64,000 bases of DNA from an uncultured Bacteroidales bacterium (GCA_934700615.1 CAKUXR010000009.1:40290-104289), one strand, 5' to 3'; counted from the first letter of the stretch, positions 39,039 through 48,488 are shown. Notes: a model not told the origin generated them from the letters alone. A program made the numbers and translations.

Positions 39039-41378
39039 TCAGTTATTGTTCAATGTTGTCATTACGGAGCATATGCTGCCGGGATAATAATGCGAGAGGA
39101 TATCCTTGTACTTGTATCCTCTTACGGACATGACGGCCGCGCCTATCTGGCAGAGACCTACTCCATGTCCCCATCCGGCCCCGTAGAATGTTATCTTGTC
39201 TCCGTCTTCCTTGACGATGAAGGCTGAGCTTTTCAGATGAGACCTGGAAAGGAACTTTCTGATTGTCAATTCTTTGCCAATTACTGCAGAGCCTTCAGTT
39301 CCAGTCACTTCGAGAAGCATTATCCTTCCGGACGGGCCACGCTTAAGAGGTTTGAGTCCTGTAATCGTGCCTATTTCCATTCCGGATCTTGAGCGGAAGA
39401 TTTCAGAAAGTTCCGCCCTGTCGTACTCCTGTTTCCATCTGAAGAAGTCCGCGGTCTCCATGTCGTAATCGTTCAGAACCTGTGAGAGGACCTTGTGGTC
39501 GGAGGTGTTGCAGAAAGAATCTTCTTCAGCATTGACCTCACCCGAAATCCATTTTTCGGCATTGGCTTCGACCGTCAGGTCTGGTATCGTCTCCGCGTCT
39601 GCGGAAGGCATGTCCGGCACGGCCTCCAGGTACGGGAAGTCGGTGTCGTTCCAGCAGGTGCTGAAGCGCTCCATCATTCCGCCGCAGCATTTGGAGAAGC
39701 GCGCATCGCAGACTTTGCCGTTATACATGAGGACTTCTCCCCATGTCTGGTCGATCGCCTTGCGGACGTTCTCGCCCACTGCCATTGTCAATCCCTGATA
39801 TCTCTGGCAGTGGTCGTCTGCGCAGACGTCGAAGAGTCTGTGGTCGGTCCTGTCCTGCCAGCACACCAGATGGTGCACCCCGTTTTCATCCGTAAAGTCC
39901 TCTTTTACAGACGGTTTGGCATCATGTTCGTGCTGGCTGCGGGACATTATCTGGGCCATGAGCCATGACCTGGAAATGACGGCATGGGCTTTCAGGAATT
40001 CAAGTGACGCCGAGGCTTTCATCTCGGAGGATATCACGCTGAGAAGATAATCTTCCGCGCCAATGACATTGACAGCGACAATATGGTCGTCCTCGACGAT
40101 GAATTTCAGGGTGCCGGCGAACTTCTGGGTCTGTCTCCTTTCCCAATGAAAATCCACACCGATGGTCACCCCATAGAGGATGAACGTAGGCTCTGCGAAC
40201 ATCGCAGACATCGTCTGGGCATCGAAGGTCAGCTCGTCGTAAAGCACTCCGTTGTAGGATATACGTCCGTTTTCATATAAGACTTTCTGCCTTCCGGCGC
40301 CGTCCGAGATAATTTCGAATTCGATTTCTTTGCCGGACATTATGCCGACATGGACCTCCTGCTGGCTCCTGGTAAGTTTTCGTATGACATTTCTTTCGGT
40401 ATCTCCGCTGATGGAAACCTCCGAAAGCATACTCTCCAGCATCGACGGATCAAGTTTCTGATAATCATCGGTATTTGGGACGATGAAGAGTCCTGCCATG
40501 TCAGCGCAGCCGGGACTCATGGTCAGGTGGTCGGGACCATCCGTGAAATAATGATGGGAGCGATGCTTGTCCCTGGCCAGCAGCACTGCCCTATATTCTC
40601 CGAACCTTCCGTGGGATATTCCGGAAATCTTCTGGGAAGGCTTCGGCTTGTACCATGCCAGCAGATTGAACATCGGCTCGGTCTCGTCTTCCCTCTGCGG
40701 CAGACAGTCCAGAAGTCTGTAGAACAGCTTCGCAATGGACTTGGAAGTCGTCGCGGCCAGAACAAAGACACCCTTCGTAAACTTGTCATAATGAAAGAGT
40801 TCCGCATCCTGAACCGAAGTGAGGTAGGTCAATGTTTCTGCAGGTTTTCCTGCTTTTTTTTCGTCAAGGAGCCTGTCAATGTCATTTTCCAATGGCATAA
40901 GGCCTCTCGGGCATGCCTGGAAATGGAAATGATCAGGTGCCGAGGCACCGCATTTCGGTCCGTTATAGAAAATGGTGAATGACGGATGATGCCTTGCAAG
41001 ATCCGTCATATCAGGTAGCCTGTGCCAGATGGACTGAGGCACATGAGTATTTCTCGCTATTACAAGATGCTCAGGGAAAATCGGATAAGGGTTTATGAGG
41101 ATGTTGTATTTCCTGCCCTTACGGCCCTCGAACTCCATAGATATCTGCTCCTGCGGACGGTTTTCGCTGCAAAGGAAGCATTTCCGGGCCTGAAGCGAAG
41201 CCTTGTCCACTTTGGCCGCTGAAGACCTGATTCTCGCAGGATTGTGCTGAAGCCTTACCTCAAGCCCGCCGACTTCCAGACTTCTGGTCTCGACATTCTT
41301 GAGGTCCCTGAAATTAGATGCCGCCATCGGCCAGACAGAAAGCTGGTCAAGGACGAACTTGTCAATGATATTGTCCAT
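39039..41378 (-). CDS. DUF4922-SpoIID/LytB fusion protein
   Basis: A 779-residue protein from ATG 41378 (an upstream extension to 41444 reads into the previous gene's end). The first part (about 1-310) resembles HIT/GalT-like nucleotidyl transferases: CFLCSENRP, NPYPIFPEHLVIA and the catalytic-type HxHxQ (His150, His152, Gln154 in DHFHFQ). The second part (about 430-770) is a SpoIID/LytB domain: EDYLLSVISSEM with Glu452 at the place of the lytic transglycosylase catalytic Glu, SRSWLMA, and GWGHGVGLCQIGA. No signal peptide or membrane helix is visible, which is odd for SpoIID and suggests a cytoplasmic protein. It sits in the NamZ-AmpG operon, so it may process imported muropeptides. Confidence 0.75.
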   Translation of the reverse strand: MDNIIDKFVLDQLSVWPMAASNFRDLKNVETRSLEVGGLEVRLQHNPARIRSSAAKVDKASLQARKCFLCSENRPQEQISMEFEGRKGRKYNILINPYPIFPEHLVIARNTHVPQSIWHRLPDMTDLARHHPSFTIFYNGPKCGASAPDHFHFQACPRGLMPLENDIDRLLDEKKAGKPAETLTYLTSVQDAELFHYDKFTKGVFVLAATTSKSIAKLFYRLLDCLPQREDETEPMFNLLAWYKPKPSQKISGISHGRFGEYRAVLLARDKHRSHHYFTDGPDHLTMSPGCADMAGLFIVPNTDDYQKLDPSMLESMLSEVSISGDTERNVIRKLTRSQQEVHVGIMSGKEIEFEIISDGAGRQKVLYENGRISYNGVLYDELTFDAQTMSAMFAEPTFILYGVTIGVDFHWERRQTQKFAGTLKFIVEDDHIVAVNVIGAEDYLLSVISSEMKASASLEFLKAHAVISRSWLMAQIMSRSQHEHDAKPSVKEDFTDENGVHHLVCWQDRTDHRLFDVCADDHCQRYQGLTMAVGENVRKAIDQTWGEVLMYNGKVCDARFSKCCGGMMERFSTCWNDTDFPYLEAVPDMPSADAETIPDLTVEANAEKWISGEVNAEEDSFCNTSDHKVLSQVLNDYDMETADFFRWKQEYDRAELSEIFRSRSGMEIGTITGLKPLKRGPSGRIMLLEVTGTEGSAVIGKELTIRKFLSRSHLKSSAFIVKEDGDKITFYGAGWGHGVGLCQIGAAVMSVRGYKYKDILSHYYPGSICSVMTTLNNN

Positions 41379-41443
41379 AATTGTATTCCCTGTGCTTTGT
41401 CCGGCCGGAGCCCGGCTGTCATTAGGTACCAGCCTGTATTTCA

Positions 41444-42790
41444 CTACAGATTCTTCTCCGCGTCACTCATGGCAAGTCTTGCCTGGAGTTCCCATGTGCG
41501 GATAGCATCCTTGTAAAGATTGTTGGCATTGACTTTTACGATGTCGAGCGCTGCGTCGGAGTTGCCTTCCCATCTGCGGCAGCAGTAAATCGGCTCGTAG
41601 ATGCGTCCGATGCGGTACTCGCGGCTGATTCGGAGGCCGACCGCATAGTCTTCGCCATAACTTACGTTAGGAAGATTGATTTTCCTGAGGAACGGTACAT
41701 AGAAAGCGCGAGGTGAGCCCAAACCATTGACTCTGAGTGCATTGTTTCTACCGTTTTCATCTGTCCATTCCTTATGGTCAATGACTCCAGGAGGTATCGG
41801 CTTCATGTCGAAGTTGGTCATCATGTATGAGCCGATGACCATTCCGCAGCCTTCCTCACGGAATTTGTCCACAACTTTCTGAAGAGTATTTTCGTCCATA
41901 TAGACGTCATCGCTGTCGAGCTGTAGAGCGTAGGTACCGCAACGGCTGTCGTGTACGGCCATGTTCCAGCATCCGCCGATTCCGAGGTCAAATCTCTCAG
42001 GAACAATGACAACGAGCCTTGGGTCGTCTATGGATGCGAGAATCTCGGACGTGCCGTCGGTAGAATGGTTGTCCACCACGATGACATTGAAATCGAAGTC
42101 GCATTTCTGTGAGAGTGCGCTCTTCACGGCATCGGCCACGGTGCGGACTCTGTTGAAGACAGGAATGACCACTGAAGCGAGCACATCTGACTTCATGTCA
42201 GGGTCAAGTTCGACTTTCTTGAAGCCCGGGGCGATATATGCACCGATACGCTTGAGATAGTCTGTACAGATTCTTTCCATTTCGATCTGCACCGCGCGGT
42301 TCTTAGGATCGACATAGTCGAACTGTTTCTCGCCTGACTTTCTGAGGTCGGTCTCGACTGATGTATAAAGATACTCCCCGATGTGGATTTTCTTGTCCAT
42401 CCTGAGACGGAGGTCATACATGGCTCCATATACGTCATTCTCATCGAGTTCGGCTACCGCCTTGAGGAAAGAGCTTGACCTGAAAACCACCAGCGGGCCG
42501 AAGTCAAAATCGTCACGGAGTGCTCCAGGCTGACATTCGATAGCAGGATGTCTGCGTCTTTCGTCCTTCCCGTCCGGTCCCGGAACTATCTCATAATGAT
42601 CCGAATAGAGCATATCTGCGCCTGTATACTCGGCTACTTCGGCAAAGCGCTCAAGCGCCAGATAGCCGAGCTCATATGGGAATGGCTTGGTATTTATGAG
42701 AATAAAATCCTCTGTCAATGAGTCTGCGGCTTTGCGCAAATCAGGAGTACTGTTAAGAGGAGCTCCTGACAAAATCTTGAATGTGGCCAT
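41444..42790 (-). CDS. Glycosyltransferase family 2 protein with two GT-A-like halves
   Basis: A 448-residue protein with a GT2 domain in the second half: LASVVIPVFNRVRTVADAVK, VIVVDNHSTDGTSEIL and the metal-binding LDSDD in YALQLDSDDVYM. The first half has the pattern of another GT-A-like acceptor part (TGADMLYSDHYEIVPG and FDFGPLVVFRSSSFLKAV). No transmembrane segment is visible. It is 65 bases upstream of the DUF4922-SpoIID gene and 12 bases after the NUDIX gene. The donor and acceptor are not known. Confidence 0.8.
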   Translation of the reverse strand: MATFKILSGAPLNSTPDLRKAADSLTEDFILINTKPFPYELGYLALERFAEVAEYTGADMLYSDHYEIVPGPDGKDERRRHPAIECQPGALRDDFDFGPLVVFRSSSFLKAVAELDENDVYGAMYDLRLRMDKKIHIGEYLYTSVETDLRKSGEKQFDYVDPKNRAVQIEMERICTDYLKRIGAYIAPGFKKVELDPDMKSDVLASVVIPVFNRVRTVADAVKSALSQKCDFDFNVIVVDNHSTDGTSEILASIDDPRLVVIVPERFDLGIGGCWNMAVHDSRCGTYALQLDSDDVYMDENTLQKVVDKFREEGCGMVIGSYMMTNFDMKPIPPGVIDHKEWTDENGRNNALRVNGLGSPRAFYVPFLRKINLPNVSYGEDYAVGLRISREYRIGRIYEPIYCCRRWEGNSDAALDIVKVNANNLYKDAIRTWELQARLAMSDAEKNL

Positions 42791-42802
42791 CGTGATAGCG
42801 TT

Positions 42803-43393
42803 TTATAATAATGCTTCCAGAGACTTTCTTATTCTCCGGAACTCACTTTCAAAGTTAGGTGTAAAAATGGATTTTCCAATATTTTCTTCGATTTCTTCCA
42901 TTGGCCAGTAACGTCCTTCATCGACCTCGTCAAGGTCCGGCTGAGGAGTGAAATTACCTACGGCCGCGAAGATATTGACAAGTTCACATTCCACATTACT
43001 GTGGAAAACATAGTTGCCGAGCCAAATCGGATTGTACTCCGTGAATTTCAGTTCTTCTGATGACTCGCGGAATAGAGCCTCAGAGATATATTCACCATAA
43101 TCCACATGGCCGCCTACGGCCGTATCCCACATTCCGGGAAGAAGGTCTTTCTTCATGGAGCGTTTCTGGAGATAAAGCTGGTCATACCTGTTGATGATAT
43201 GCAGGTGGACAACAGGGTGAAGAAGCATTGAGCCGCCGTGGCAGTATGCCCTGGTCGCCTGGGCATAGACCAGGCCGTTCTCCCTCACGATCGGTAGCAT
43301 CTCGGCAGCATTGACAACCGCCTCTTCAGAAACACCGACCACCTGCTTCGGGAGGACCGGGGCAGGTGAGCCAGGATAAAGCAATTCAAACAT
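42803..43393 (-). CDS. NUDIX hydrolase
   Basis: A 196-residue protein when started at the ATG at 43391-43393 (MFELLYPG); a longer frame into the upstream transporter gene is a shadow. The NUDIX box is complete: GHVDYGE-YISEALF-RESSEEL fits GX5EX7REUXEEXGU except for the last Gly. It has an N-terminal region with LLHPVVHLHIINRYDQLYLQ of the IPP-isomerase-like type. It would hydrolyse a nucleoside diphosphate linked to a moiety; its substrate is unknown. It lies 12 bases before the glycosyltransferase. Confidence 0.85.
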   Translation of the reverse strand: MFELLYPGSPAPVLPKQVVGVSEEAVVNAAEMLPIVRENGLVYAQATRAYCHGGSMLLHPVVHLHIINRYDQLYLQKRSMKKDLLPGMWDTAVGGHVDYGEYISEALFRESSEELKFTEYNPIWLGNYVFHSNVECELVNIFAAVGNFTPQPDLDEVDEGRYWPMEEIEENIGKSIFTPNFESEFRRIRKSLEALL

Positions 43394-43407
43394 TGTATTG
43401 TAAAAGT

Positions 43408-45090
43408 TTACAACGTAAACAATATTATAAGCTGGGCCATCAGAACTCGCATAAACATTGTCAGAGGATATACGGTAGCATAACTGATTGAAGGGTAGTT
43501 TGTTCCGTAAACTTCCTGAGAGAAGGCGAGTACAGGAGGGTTTGTGGTTCCACCGGAGATGAGACCGCAGATCTGATAAAAATTCAGCTTGAACACGAGT
43601 CTGGCGAGAAGCACGACACAGGTTATAGGTACCAATGTGATAAGTGCACCGTAGAGAATCCACCAGTAACCTCCGTTCATGATAGAACTGATGAAGTTCT
43701 CGCCGGCTCCGAGTCCCACGGCTGCAAGGAAGAATGAAATACCGATTTCCCTGATCATCATGTTCGCACTCAATGTCGTATAAGTCGTAATCTTGAGCTT
43801 AGGTCCGAAATAGCCGAGCAAGATGGCAATGATGAGAGGTCCGCCGGCAAGTCCGAGCTTTATAGGCTGAGGAATTCCAGGGAACTTGATAGGAAGGCTT
43901 CCGAAGATGACACCGACCACGATTCCGAAGAAGATAGGAATGAGGTTAGGGTGGCTGAGGCTGGCGGCCTTGTTTCCGAAGAGTCCTGCGACCTTGTCCA
44001 TAGCATCTTCAGGTCCAACTGCAAGAAGGCTGTCTCCCACGTGGAGATAGAGGTCCGGTCTGGCCACGAGTTCTACTCCTGAACGGAACACACGGGTAAT
44101 GGTCACTCCGTATATTGACCTGACATTCAGATCTCTGAGGCTTCGGCCTGTAATGGATGACTTGGTAACCGTGATTTTCTTCACGACCATATTGTTGCCC
44201 TCGCTATCCCACTCCTTGTAAGACATCTCGATTTCGTCACCGAAGAGAATCTTGACGAGGTCTTCAGCGTCAGGGGACGTCACGATAAGAAGTTTGTCAT
44301 TCTCTTTCAAGACCAGATCTGAAGAAGGGACACAGAGCTCACCGTCTCTAAGGACTCTGGAAATGACGAACCTGTCGCCATTGTCCTTGGTCACGTCACC
44401 GATCTTTCTTCCGAAGATGGCTGGGTTCTTGACCGCGAAACTTGCACGTATCGCTCCTGTTCCGAGCTTGCCCTCATCATCGAGTTCCTCTTTCTCTTTG
44501 TTAAGGTCAACATTGAAAATGGCCTTGAAGAAAATGAGCAGGAAGATTACTCCGAGCACACCGATAGGATATGAGACGGCATAGGCGGATGCGATGGCTG
44601 ATGTCGCGGCAGCGGCTGCATCCTGTGATGAGCCTTCAGCAATCATGGCATCGGAAAGAGTCTGCTGGGCAGCACCGAGGCCAGGCGTATTGGTAACGGC
44701 ACCTGACATCACACCTGTCATCGTGTGCAGATCTTCTCCCGTGACAAGATGGATGACGTATGTCACAAGGACTGCAAGCATGACGAGTGTCACTGCAAGC
44801 ATGTTCATCGTAAGTCCTCCTTTCCTGAATGAATGGAAGAATCCCGGACCTACCTGAAGTCCGATACTGAATACAAACAGGATAAGACCGAAGTCCTTCA
44901 TGAATGAGAGGATGTGCGGGTCACCTCTGAAGCCGAAGTGGCTGAGCAGAATGCCGATAAACAGAATCCATGTGGAGCCGATGGAGATGCCCTTGAATTT
45001 GAATCGTCCCAGATACAGGCCGATTGCAATCACTGTGGCGAAGAGCAGGATGGTATGCGCAATACCAGTGCCCAAGAACAAATCTCGCAT
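43408..45090 (-). CDS. AspT/YidE-type transporter with two RCK_C domains
   Basis: A 560-residue membrane protein of the aspartate:alanine exchanger (AAE) family: two membrane halves (N-terminal about 1-190 and C-terminal about 380-560), each with the duplicated domain (GLQVGPGFFHSFRKGG and GLGAGENFISSIM), and between them two TrkA_C/RCK_C modules (FVISRVLRDGELCVPSSDLV and TRVFRSGVELVARPDLYLHV). The membrane motif GAVTNTPGLGAAQQTL and the second GGTTNPPVLAFSQE match. The substrate is not known; members exchange Asp/Ala or dicarboxylates. It starts 20 bases after the thioesterase and ends 14 bases before the NUDIX gene. Confidence 0.85.
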   Translation of the reverse strand: MRDLFLGTGIAHTILLFATVIAIGLYLGRFKFKGISIGSTWILFIGILLSHFGFRGDPHILSFMKDFGLILFVFSIGLQVGPGFFHSFRKGGLTMNMLAVTLVMLAVLVTYVIHLVTGEDLHTMTGVMSGAVTNTPGLGAAQQTLSDAMIAEGSSQDAAAAATSAIASAYAVSYPIGVLGVIFLLIFFKAIFNVDLNKEKEELDDEGKLGTGAIRASFAVKNPAIFGRKIGDVTKDNGDRFVISRVLRDGELCVPSSDLVLKENDKLLIVTSPDAEDLVKILFGDEIEMSYKEWDSEGNNMVVKKITVTKSSITGRSLRDLNVRSIYGVTITRVFRSGVELVARPDLYLHVGDSLLAVGPEDAMDKVAGLFGNKAASLSHPNLIPIFFGIVVGVIFGSLPIKFPGIPQPIKLGLAGGPLIIAILLGYFGPKLKITTYTTLSANMMIREIGISFFLAAVGLGAGENFISSIMNGGYWWILYGALITLVPITCVVLLARLVFKLNFYQICGLISGGTTNPPVLAFSQEVYGTNYPSISYATVYPLTMFMRVLMAQLIILFTL

Positions 45091-45110
45091 AAATAGATAT
45101 TTATAGTTGG

Positions 45111-45878
45111 TTACAAATTAATTTTCACGATAAAGCAGGCCTTGTCTCCGGTCTTGCCTTCTATGACATACGTTATGTCCCCGTTTGCGGTTTCTGTGCG
45201 TACCTTTTCGAGGACGACTTCCTCGCCAGGTCTGGTTTCATGAATGAAATTGACTGTCAATGATTTCACGACCTTATGCTTAAGTTCCTCGAAGTCAATG
45301 CAGTCCATAGCCCAGACGACGTATCTGGCATTGTTCGTATGACCGAGCAGATCGACATCGGAGAATTCCACCTTGTGGACTCCTGCAGGTTCCGGTGTCA
45401 CGCCACGAGGCATCACGACCTTGTCGGCAGGCCTTTCGATGGCATTGTCATGACATATCGTATCCTCAGGTATCATCTCCATGATTTCGGCAGTACGACA
45501 CATGGTCCTGTTGGCGACATCTATAATCACCCACGAACTTGTTCCGCGCACAAGCATCTCTCCTTCAGGGCTTTCCAATGTAAAGTCCCTAAGATAGAAC
45601 GGGCCGTAAGGTCCCTTGTGCCATGTGGAGAGTTTCACGGCCTCACGCCATTTAGGATGTCGCATGAAGTCGAAGTGCATCCTTGACAATACCCAGGCTT
45701 TTCCCTCCGTCTGGAGTGCGTCATATCCGAATCCGAGTGCCGTCGCCGCTTGATAAGCTATTTCCTGGGCCATGTCCATGAAGGCTGCCGGCTTCAAATC
45801 CATATTCGAATCGACATCGTAGCATGGGACTTCTGACTCTATAATGTATTTCTTTTCTTCTGTGTAATTTCCGCTCAT
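45111..45878 (-). CDS. Acyl-ACP thioesterase
   Basis: A 255-residue FatA/FatB-type enzyme which releases fatty acids from ACP. Two hot-dog domains are visible: ESEVPCYDVDSNMDLKPAAF with WVLSRMHFDFMRHPKWRE, and the second VDLLGHTNNARYVVWAMDC containing the conserved Asn/His/Tyr type pocket residues, ending with KSLTVNFIHETRPGEEV. Length is as usual for the bacterial family (PF01643). It is the first gene of the minus-strand operon after a Bacteroidota promoter (45964-45995). Its metabolic link to the neighbouring salvage genes is not evident. Confidence 0.9.
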   Translation of the reverse strand: MSGNYTEEKKYIIESEVPCYDVDSNMDLKPAAFMDMAQEIAYQAATALGFGYDALQTEGKAWVLSRMHFDFMRHPKWREAVKLSTWHKGPYGPFYLRDFTLESPEGEMLVRGTSSWVIIDVANRTMCRTAEIMEMIPEDTICHDNAIERPADKVVMPRGVTPEPAGVHKVEFSDVDLLGHTNNARYVVWAMDCIDFEELKHKVVKSLTVNFIHETRPGEEVVLEKVRTETANGDITYVIEGKTGDKACFIVKINL

Positions 45879-45963
45879 ATCAAATGTCAGGTTTCAGTCA
45901 ATATCATCTTTGTGGAATTCTCTTGTCCGAGGCGTCTTTTTACGCATAATTCCTAACAACTCA

Positions 45964-45995
45964 CAAAATTACAAATGAAATCGCACTTTATCAAA
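45964..45995 (-). promoter_or_regulatory. Promoter of the thioesterase/cell-wall operon
   Basis: Minus strand: TTTG at 45992-45995 and TAATTTTG at 45964-45971, spaced by 20 bases, which fits TTTG-N19-21-TAnnTTTG. The start would be near 45957 and the leader about 79 bases. Genes from 45878 down to 35197 follow with gaps of 2-65 bases and could all be read from here. Confidence 0.7.
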
Positions 45996-46020
45996 AATAC
46001 GGAGGATTTACAAAGCAAAA

Positions 46021-46047
46021 CTCCCCCGTGCGAAACGCACGAGGGAG
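46021..46047 (-). terminator. Intrinsic terminator after the GH3 gene (PUL operon end)
   Basis: On the minus strand CTCCCTCGTGCG-TTT-CGCACGGGGGAG forms a 12-bp stem (one G-T pair) and a 3-base loop, followed by TTTTGCTTTG. It lies 47 bases after the GH3 stop and marks the end of the ten-gene sugar operon. Confidence 0.8.
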
Positions 46048-46093
46048 AGGAAAAATTGTGTGTTATAGTGGTTTCAGGTCAGAATTGTGCAAC

Positions 46094-48439
46094 CTATTTC
46101 ACTTTCATTATGTTCAGTTCCACTTTAGGTTCCATAACACGGTTCACATCCCAGGTCATGGCCTTTGCAAGCTTGAAAGCAGCATTGGCACGTATATCTT
46201 CGCAAGATGCGCCGAACTTCACATTGTATGTGCCGGCAGCGGTTTCCCACCTTGAAGCAGTCTCATTGAAAGATGCCAGGGTATAAGGGTCGATTGTCAT
46301 TGACAATACTTCGCTTTCGCCCGGTTTGAGCTCGCGGGTCTTGGCGAATGCCTTGAGTTCCATTGCCGGTTTAACGAGACCTCCATCAGGTGCCGCAACA
46401 TAGAGCTGGACTGCCTCCTTGCCGGCTGCAGAACCATTGTTGCGTACTGTAATAGAAGCAGTTACGTTTCCGTCCTTGCCCACCTTCACTACAGGGTTGC
46501 TGTACTCGAATGTGGTGTAAGAGAGGCCGAATCCGAATGGATATGATACCTGCTTTCCGACGGTATTGAAGTAACGGTATCCCACCCAGATGTCCTCGTT
46601 GTAATCTACATAGTCCACATCCTTTATTTCCTTCGCGGTCTGCTTAATGGTCGTGAACGGATTCATAGCCGGACGGCCCGTGTAGTTGTAAGGGAAGTTG
46701 AATGATGAAGGGATATCGAAGTATGATACCGGGAAGGTCATCGGAAGTTTTCCTGACGGATATGACTTGCCGCAGAGAACGTCAGCCACAGTATAACCGC
46801 CTTCCTGACCAGGTGTCCATGCCAGAAGGATGGCATCAGGAATATGTTTCCATGAAGCCGTCTCGATGACGCCGCCGATATTGAGGACAACGATAACTTT
46901 CTTTCCTGCAGCATGATATGCATCTGAAATATTCTGAAGAAGTTCGCGTTCGCGGCCAGTAAGAGTAAAGTCTCCGTCGATTGCTCTGCGGTCTGCCCCT
47001 TCACCTGCATTTCTGGTAATCGTGAGGACAGCGATGTCGGTAGAAGCGACCTTTCTGTCGATGAAAGATCTGTTCACATTCATCTCGCCGACTACCGCTT
47101 CGCCCAGAAGTATGCCGAAAGGTTTCGTCGAAGAGATCTTCGCGTCAATCTTGGAGAACTTGATGTACTGCTCGTACCATTCGCGGATGTCCTTATCCAC
47201 TACGAAACCGTCAGTTTCAAGTCCTTCTGCTATGTTGCGGACATATGGTTTGTTTACGTTTCCCGAGCCGGTGCCTCCTGCCACGAAGTCGTATGAACCG
47301 ACTCCGTAAAGTGCAACGTTCTTCACATCTTTCATAGGAAGGGCAGATGCGTCGTTCTTGAGGAGAATCAGGCCCTCTGCAGCTGCCTTGCGGACGAGTT
47401 CGCCATGTGCTTCCAGTTCTGGGGCATTGGAAAATTCATACCTGTTGAAACGAGGTGTGCGGACGATATATTCCAGCATGTTGCGGACGCATCTGTCCAC
47501 GTCTGCAATATCGAGGCTACCGTCATTCACGGCATTGACAATATCTTCAATCTGCTCCTCGTTGCCCGGTTCCATGAGGTCATTCTGTGCGTGTACCTGC
47601 GCTTTGGTGTTTCTGGTCCCGGTCCAGTCTGTCATCACGATACCGTCAAAGCCCCACTCATCGCGAAGGATTGTGGTCAGAAGTTCAGGATCTTCTTGCG
47701 TATAGGCACCGTTGATCTTGTTGTATGAGGACATGACTGTCCAAGGATGTGCTTCTTTCACAACGATTTCGAAGCCTTTCAGATACATCTCGCGGAGGGC
47801 TCTGGTGCTCATGCGAGTATCTACCTTCTGCCGGTTGGTCTCCTGATTGTTTCCGGCAAAGTGTTTCGCACTTACGCCAACGCCGTTACTCTGGATGCCA
47901 TTGACATAGGCGGCTGCAATCTTTCCTGTCAGTAGCGGGTCTTCAGAACAGTATTCGAAGTTACGTCCGCAGAGCGGATTTCTGTGAAGATTCAGGCCCG
48001 GTGCCAGAAGGACATCGACGCCATACTCTTTCACTTCTTCTCCCATAGCGGTGGTAAGTTGCTGTACCAGAGGGGCATTCCAAGTGGAGGCCATTACTGT
48101 TCCTACAGGGAATCCTGTGCAATAATAGGTTTTGCTGTCACCTTCTCTGGTAGGATTTATGCGGAGTCCGGCAGGGCCGTCCGCAAGTACTGTTCTCGGT
48201 ATTCCCAGTCTTGGTATCGCACGGGTTGTTCCGGCAGCTCCTGGCACTGTGGATTCGTCAAATGCCGTCATCGATCCGGCAGCAGCACTTCCCCAGCCCT
48301 CTCCGACCAGAAGAGAGGCTTTCTCCTCAAGTGTCATAGCCTTGAGGACTTCGTCAATGTTGTTTTTGTTCAACTGTGGCTGTGCCGCCATAGGAATGGC
48401 ACACAATCCAGCACATACAATCGCAGTTACTTTGTTCAT
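46094..48439 (-). CDS. Glycoside hydrolase family 3 (beta-glucosidase-like)
   Basis: A 781-residue secreted enzyme with a cleavable signal peptide (VTAIVCAGLCAIPMAAQ). The GH3 N-terminal barrel has LADGPAGLRIN, LLAPGLNLHRNPLCGRNFEY, KHFAGNNQE (Lys192-His193) and the catalytic nucleophile Asp271 in GIVMTDWTG. The C-terminal domain (from about 360) shows LILLKNDASALPM and GEGADRR, then the Fn3-like domain SITVRNNGSAAGKEAVQLYV. Domain order is complete and no truncation is seen. GH3 members act on beta-glucosides, xylosides or other sugars; the sugar here is not set. It is the last gene of the operon. Confidence 0.9.
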   Translation of the reverse strand: MNKVTAIVCAGLCAIPMAAQPQLNKNNIDEVLKAMTLEEKASLLVGEGWGSAAAGSMTAFDESTVPGAAGTTRAIPRLGIPRTVLADGPAGLRINPTREGDSKTYYCTGFPVGTVMASTWNAPLVQQLTTAMGEEVKEYGVDVLLAPGLNLHRNPLCGRNFEYCSEDPLLTGKIAAAYVNGIQSNGVGVSAKHFAGNNQETNRQKVDTRMSTRALREMYLKGFEIVVKEAHPWTVMSSYNKINGAYTQEDPELLTTILRDEWGFDGIVMTDWTGTRNTKAQVHAQNDLMEPGNEEQIEDIVNAVNDGSLDIADVDRCVRNMLEYIVRTPRFNRYEFSNAPELEAHGELVRKAAAEGLILLKNDASALPMKDVKNVALYGVGSYDFVAGGTGSGNVNKPYVRNIAEGLETDGFVVDKDIREWYEQYIKFSKIDAKISSTKPFGILLGEAVVGEMNVNRSFIDRKVASTDIAVLTITRNAGEGADRRAIDGDFTLTGRERELLQNISDAYHAAGKKVIVVLNIGGVIETASWKHIPDAILLAWTPGQEGGYTVADVLCGKSYPSGKLPMTFPVSYFDIPSSFNFPYNYTGRPAMNPFTTIKQTAKEIKDVDYVDYNEDIWVGYRYFNTVGKQVSYPFGFGLSYTTFEYSNPVVKVGKDGNVTASITVRNNGSAAGKEAVQLYVAAPDGGLVKPAMELKAFAKTRELKPGESEVLSMTIDPYTLASFNETASRWETAAGTYNVKFGASCEDIRANAAFKLAKAMTWDVNRVMEPKVELNIMKVK

Positions 48440-48488
48440 ATTATTAAATTTGTTGTTCGTGCAACATTAGTAATCCTTGAACGCTTCC

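Noticed and set aside
43394..43663. Longer N-terminus for the NUDIX protein
   Set aside because: It would run through the end of the transporter gene in another frame; the ATG at 43393 gives a normal NUDIX protein and a 14-base gap.
45111..45878. Thioesterase as part of the SusCD operon
   Set aside because: A strong terminator (46021-46047) and a new promoter (45964-45995) lie between it and the GH3 gene.
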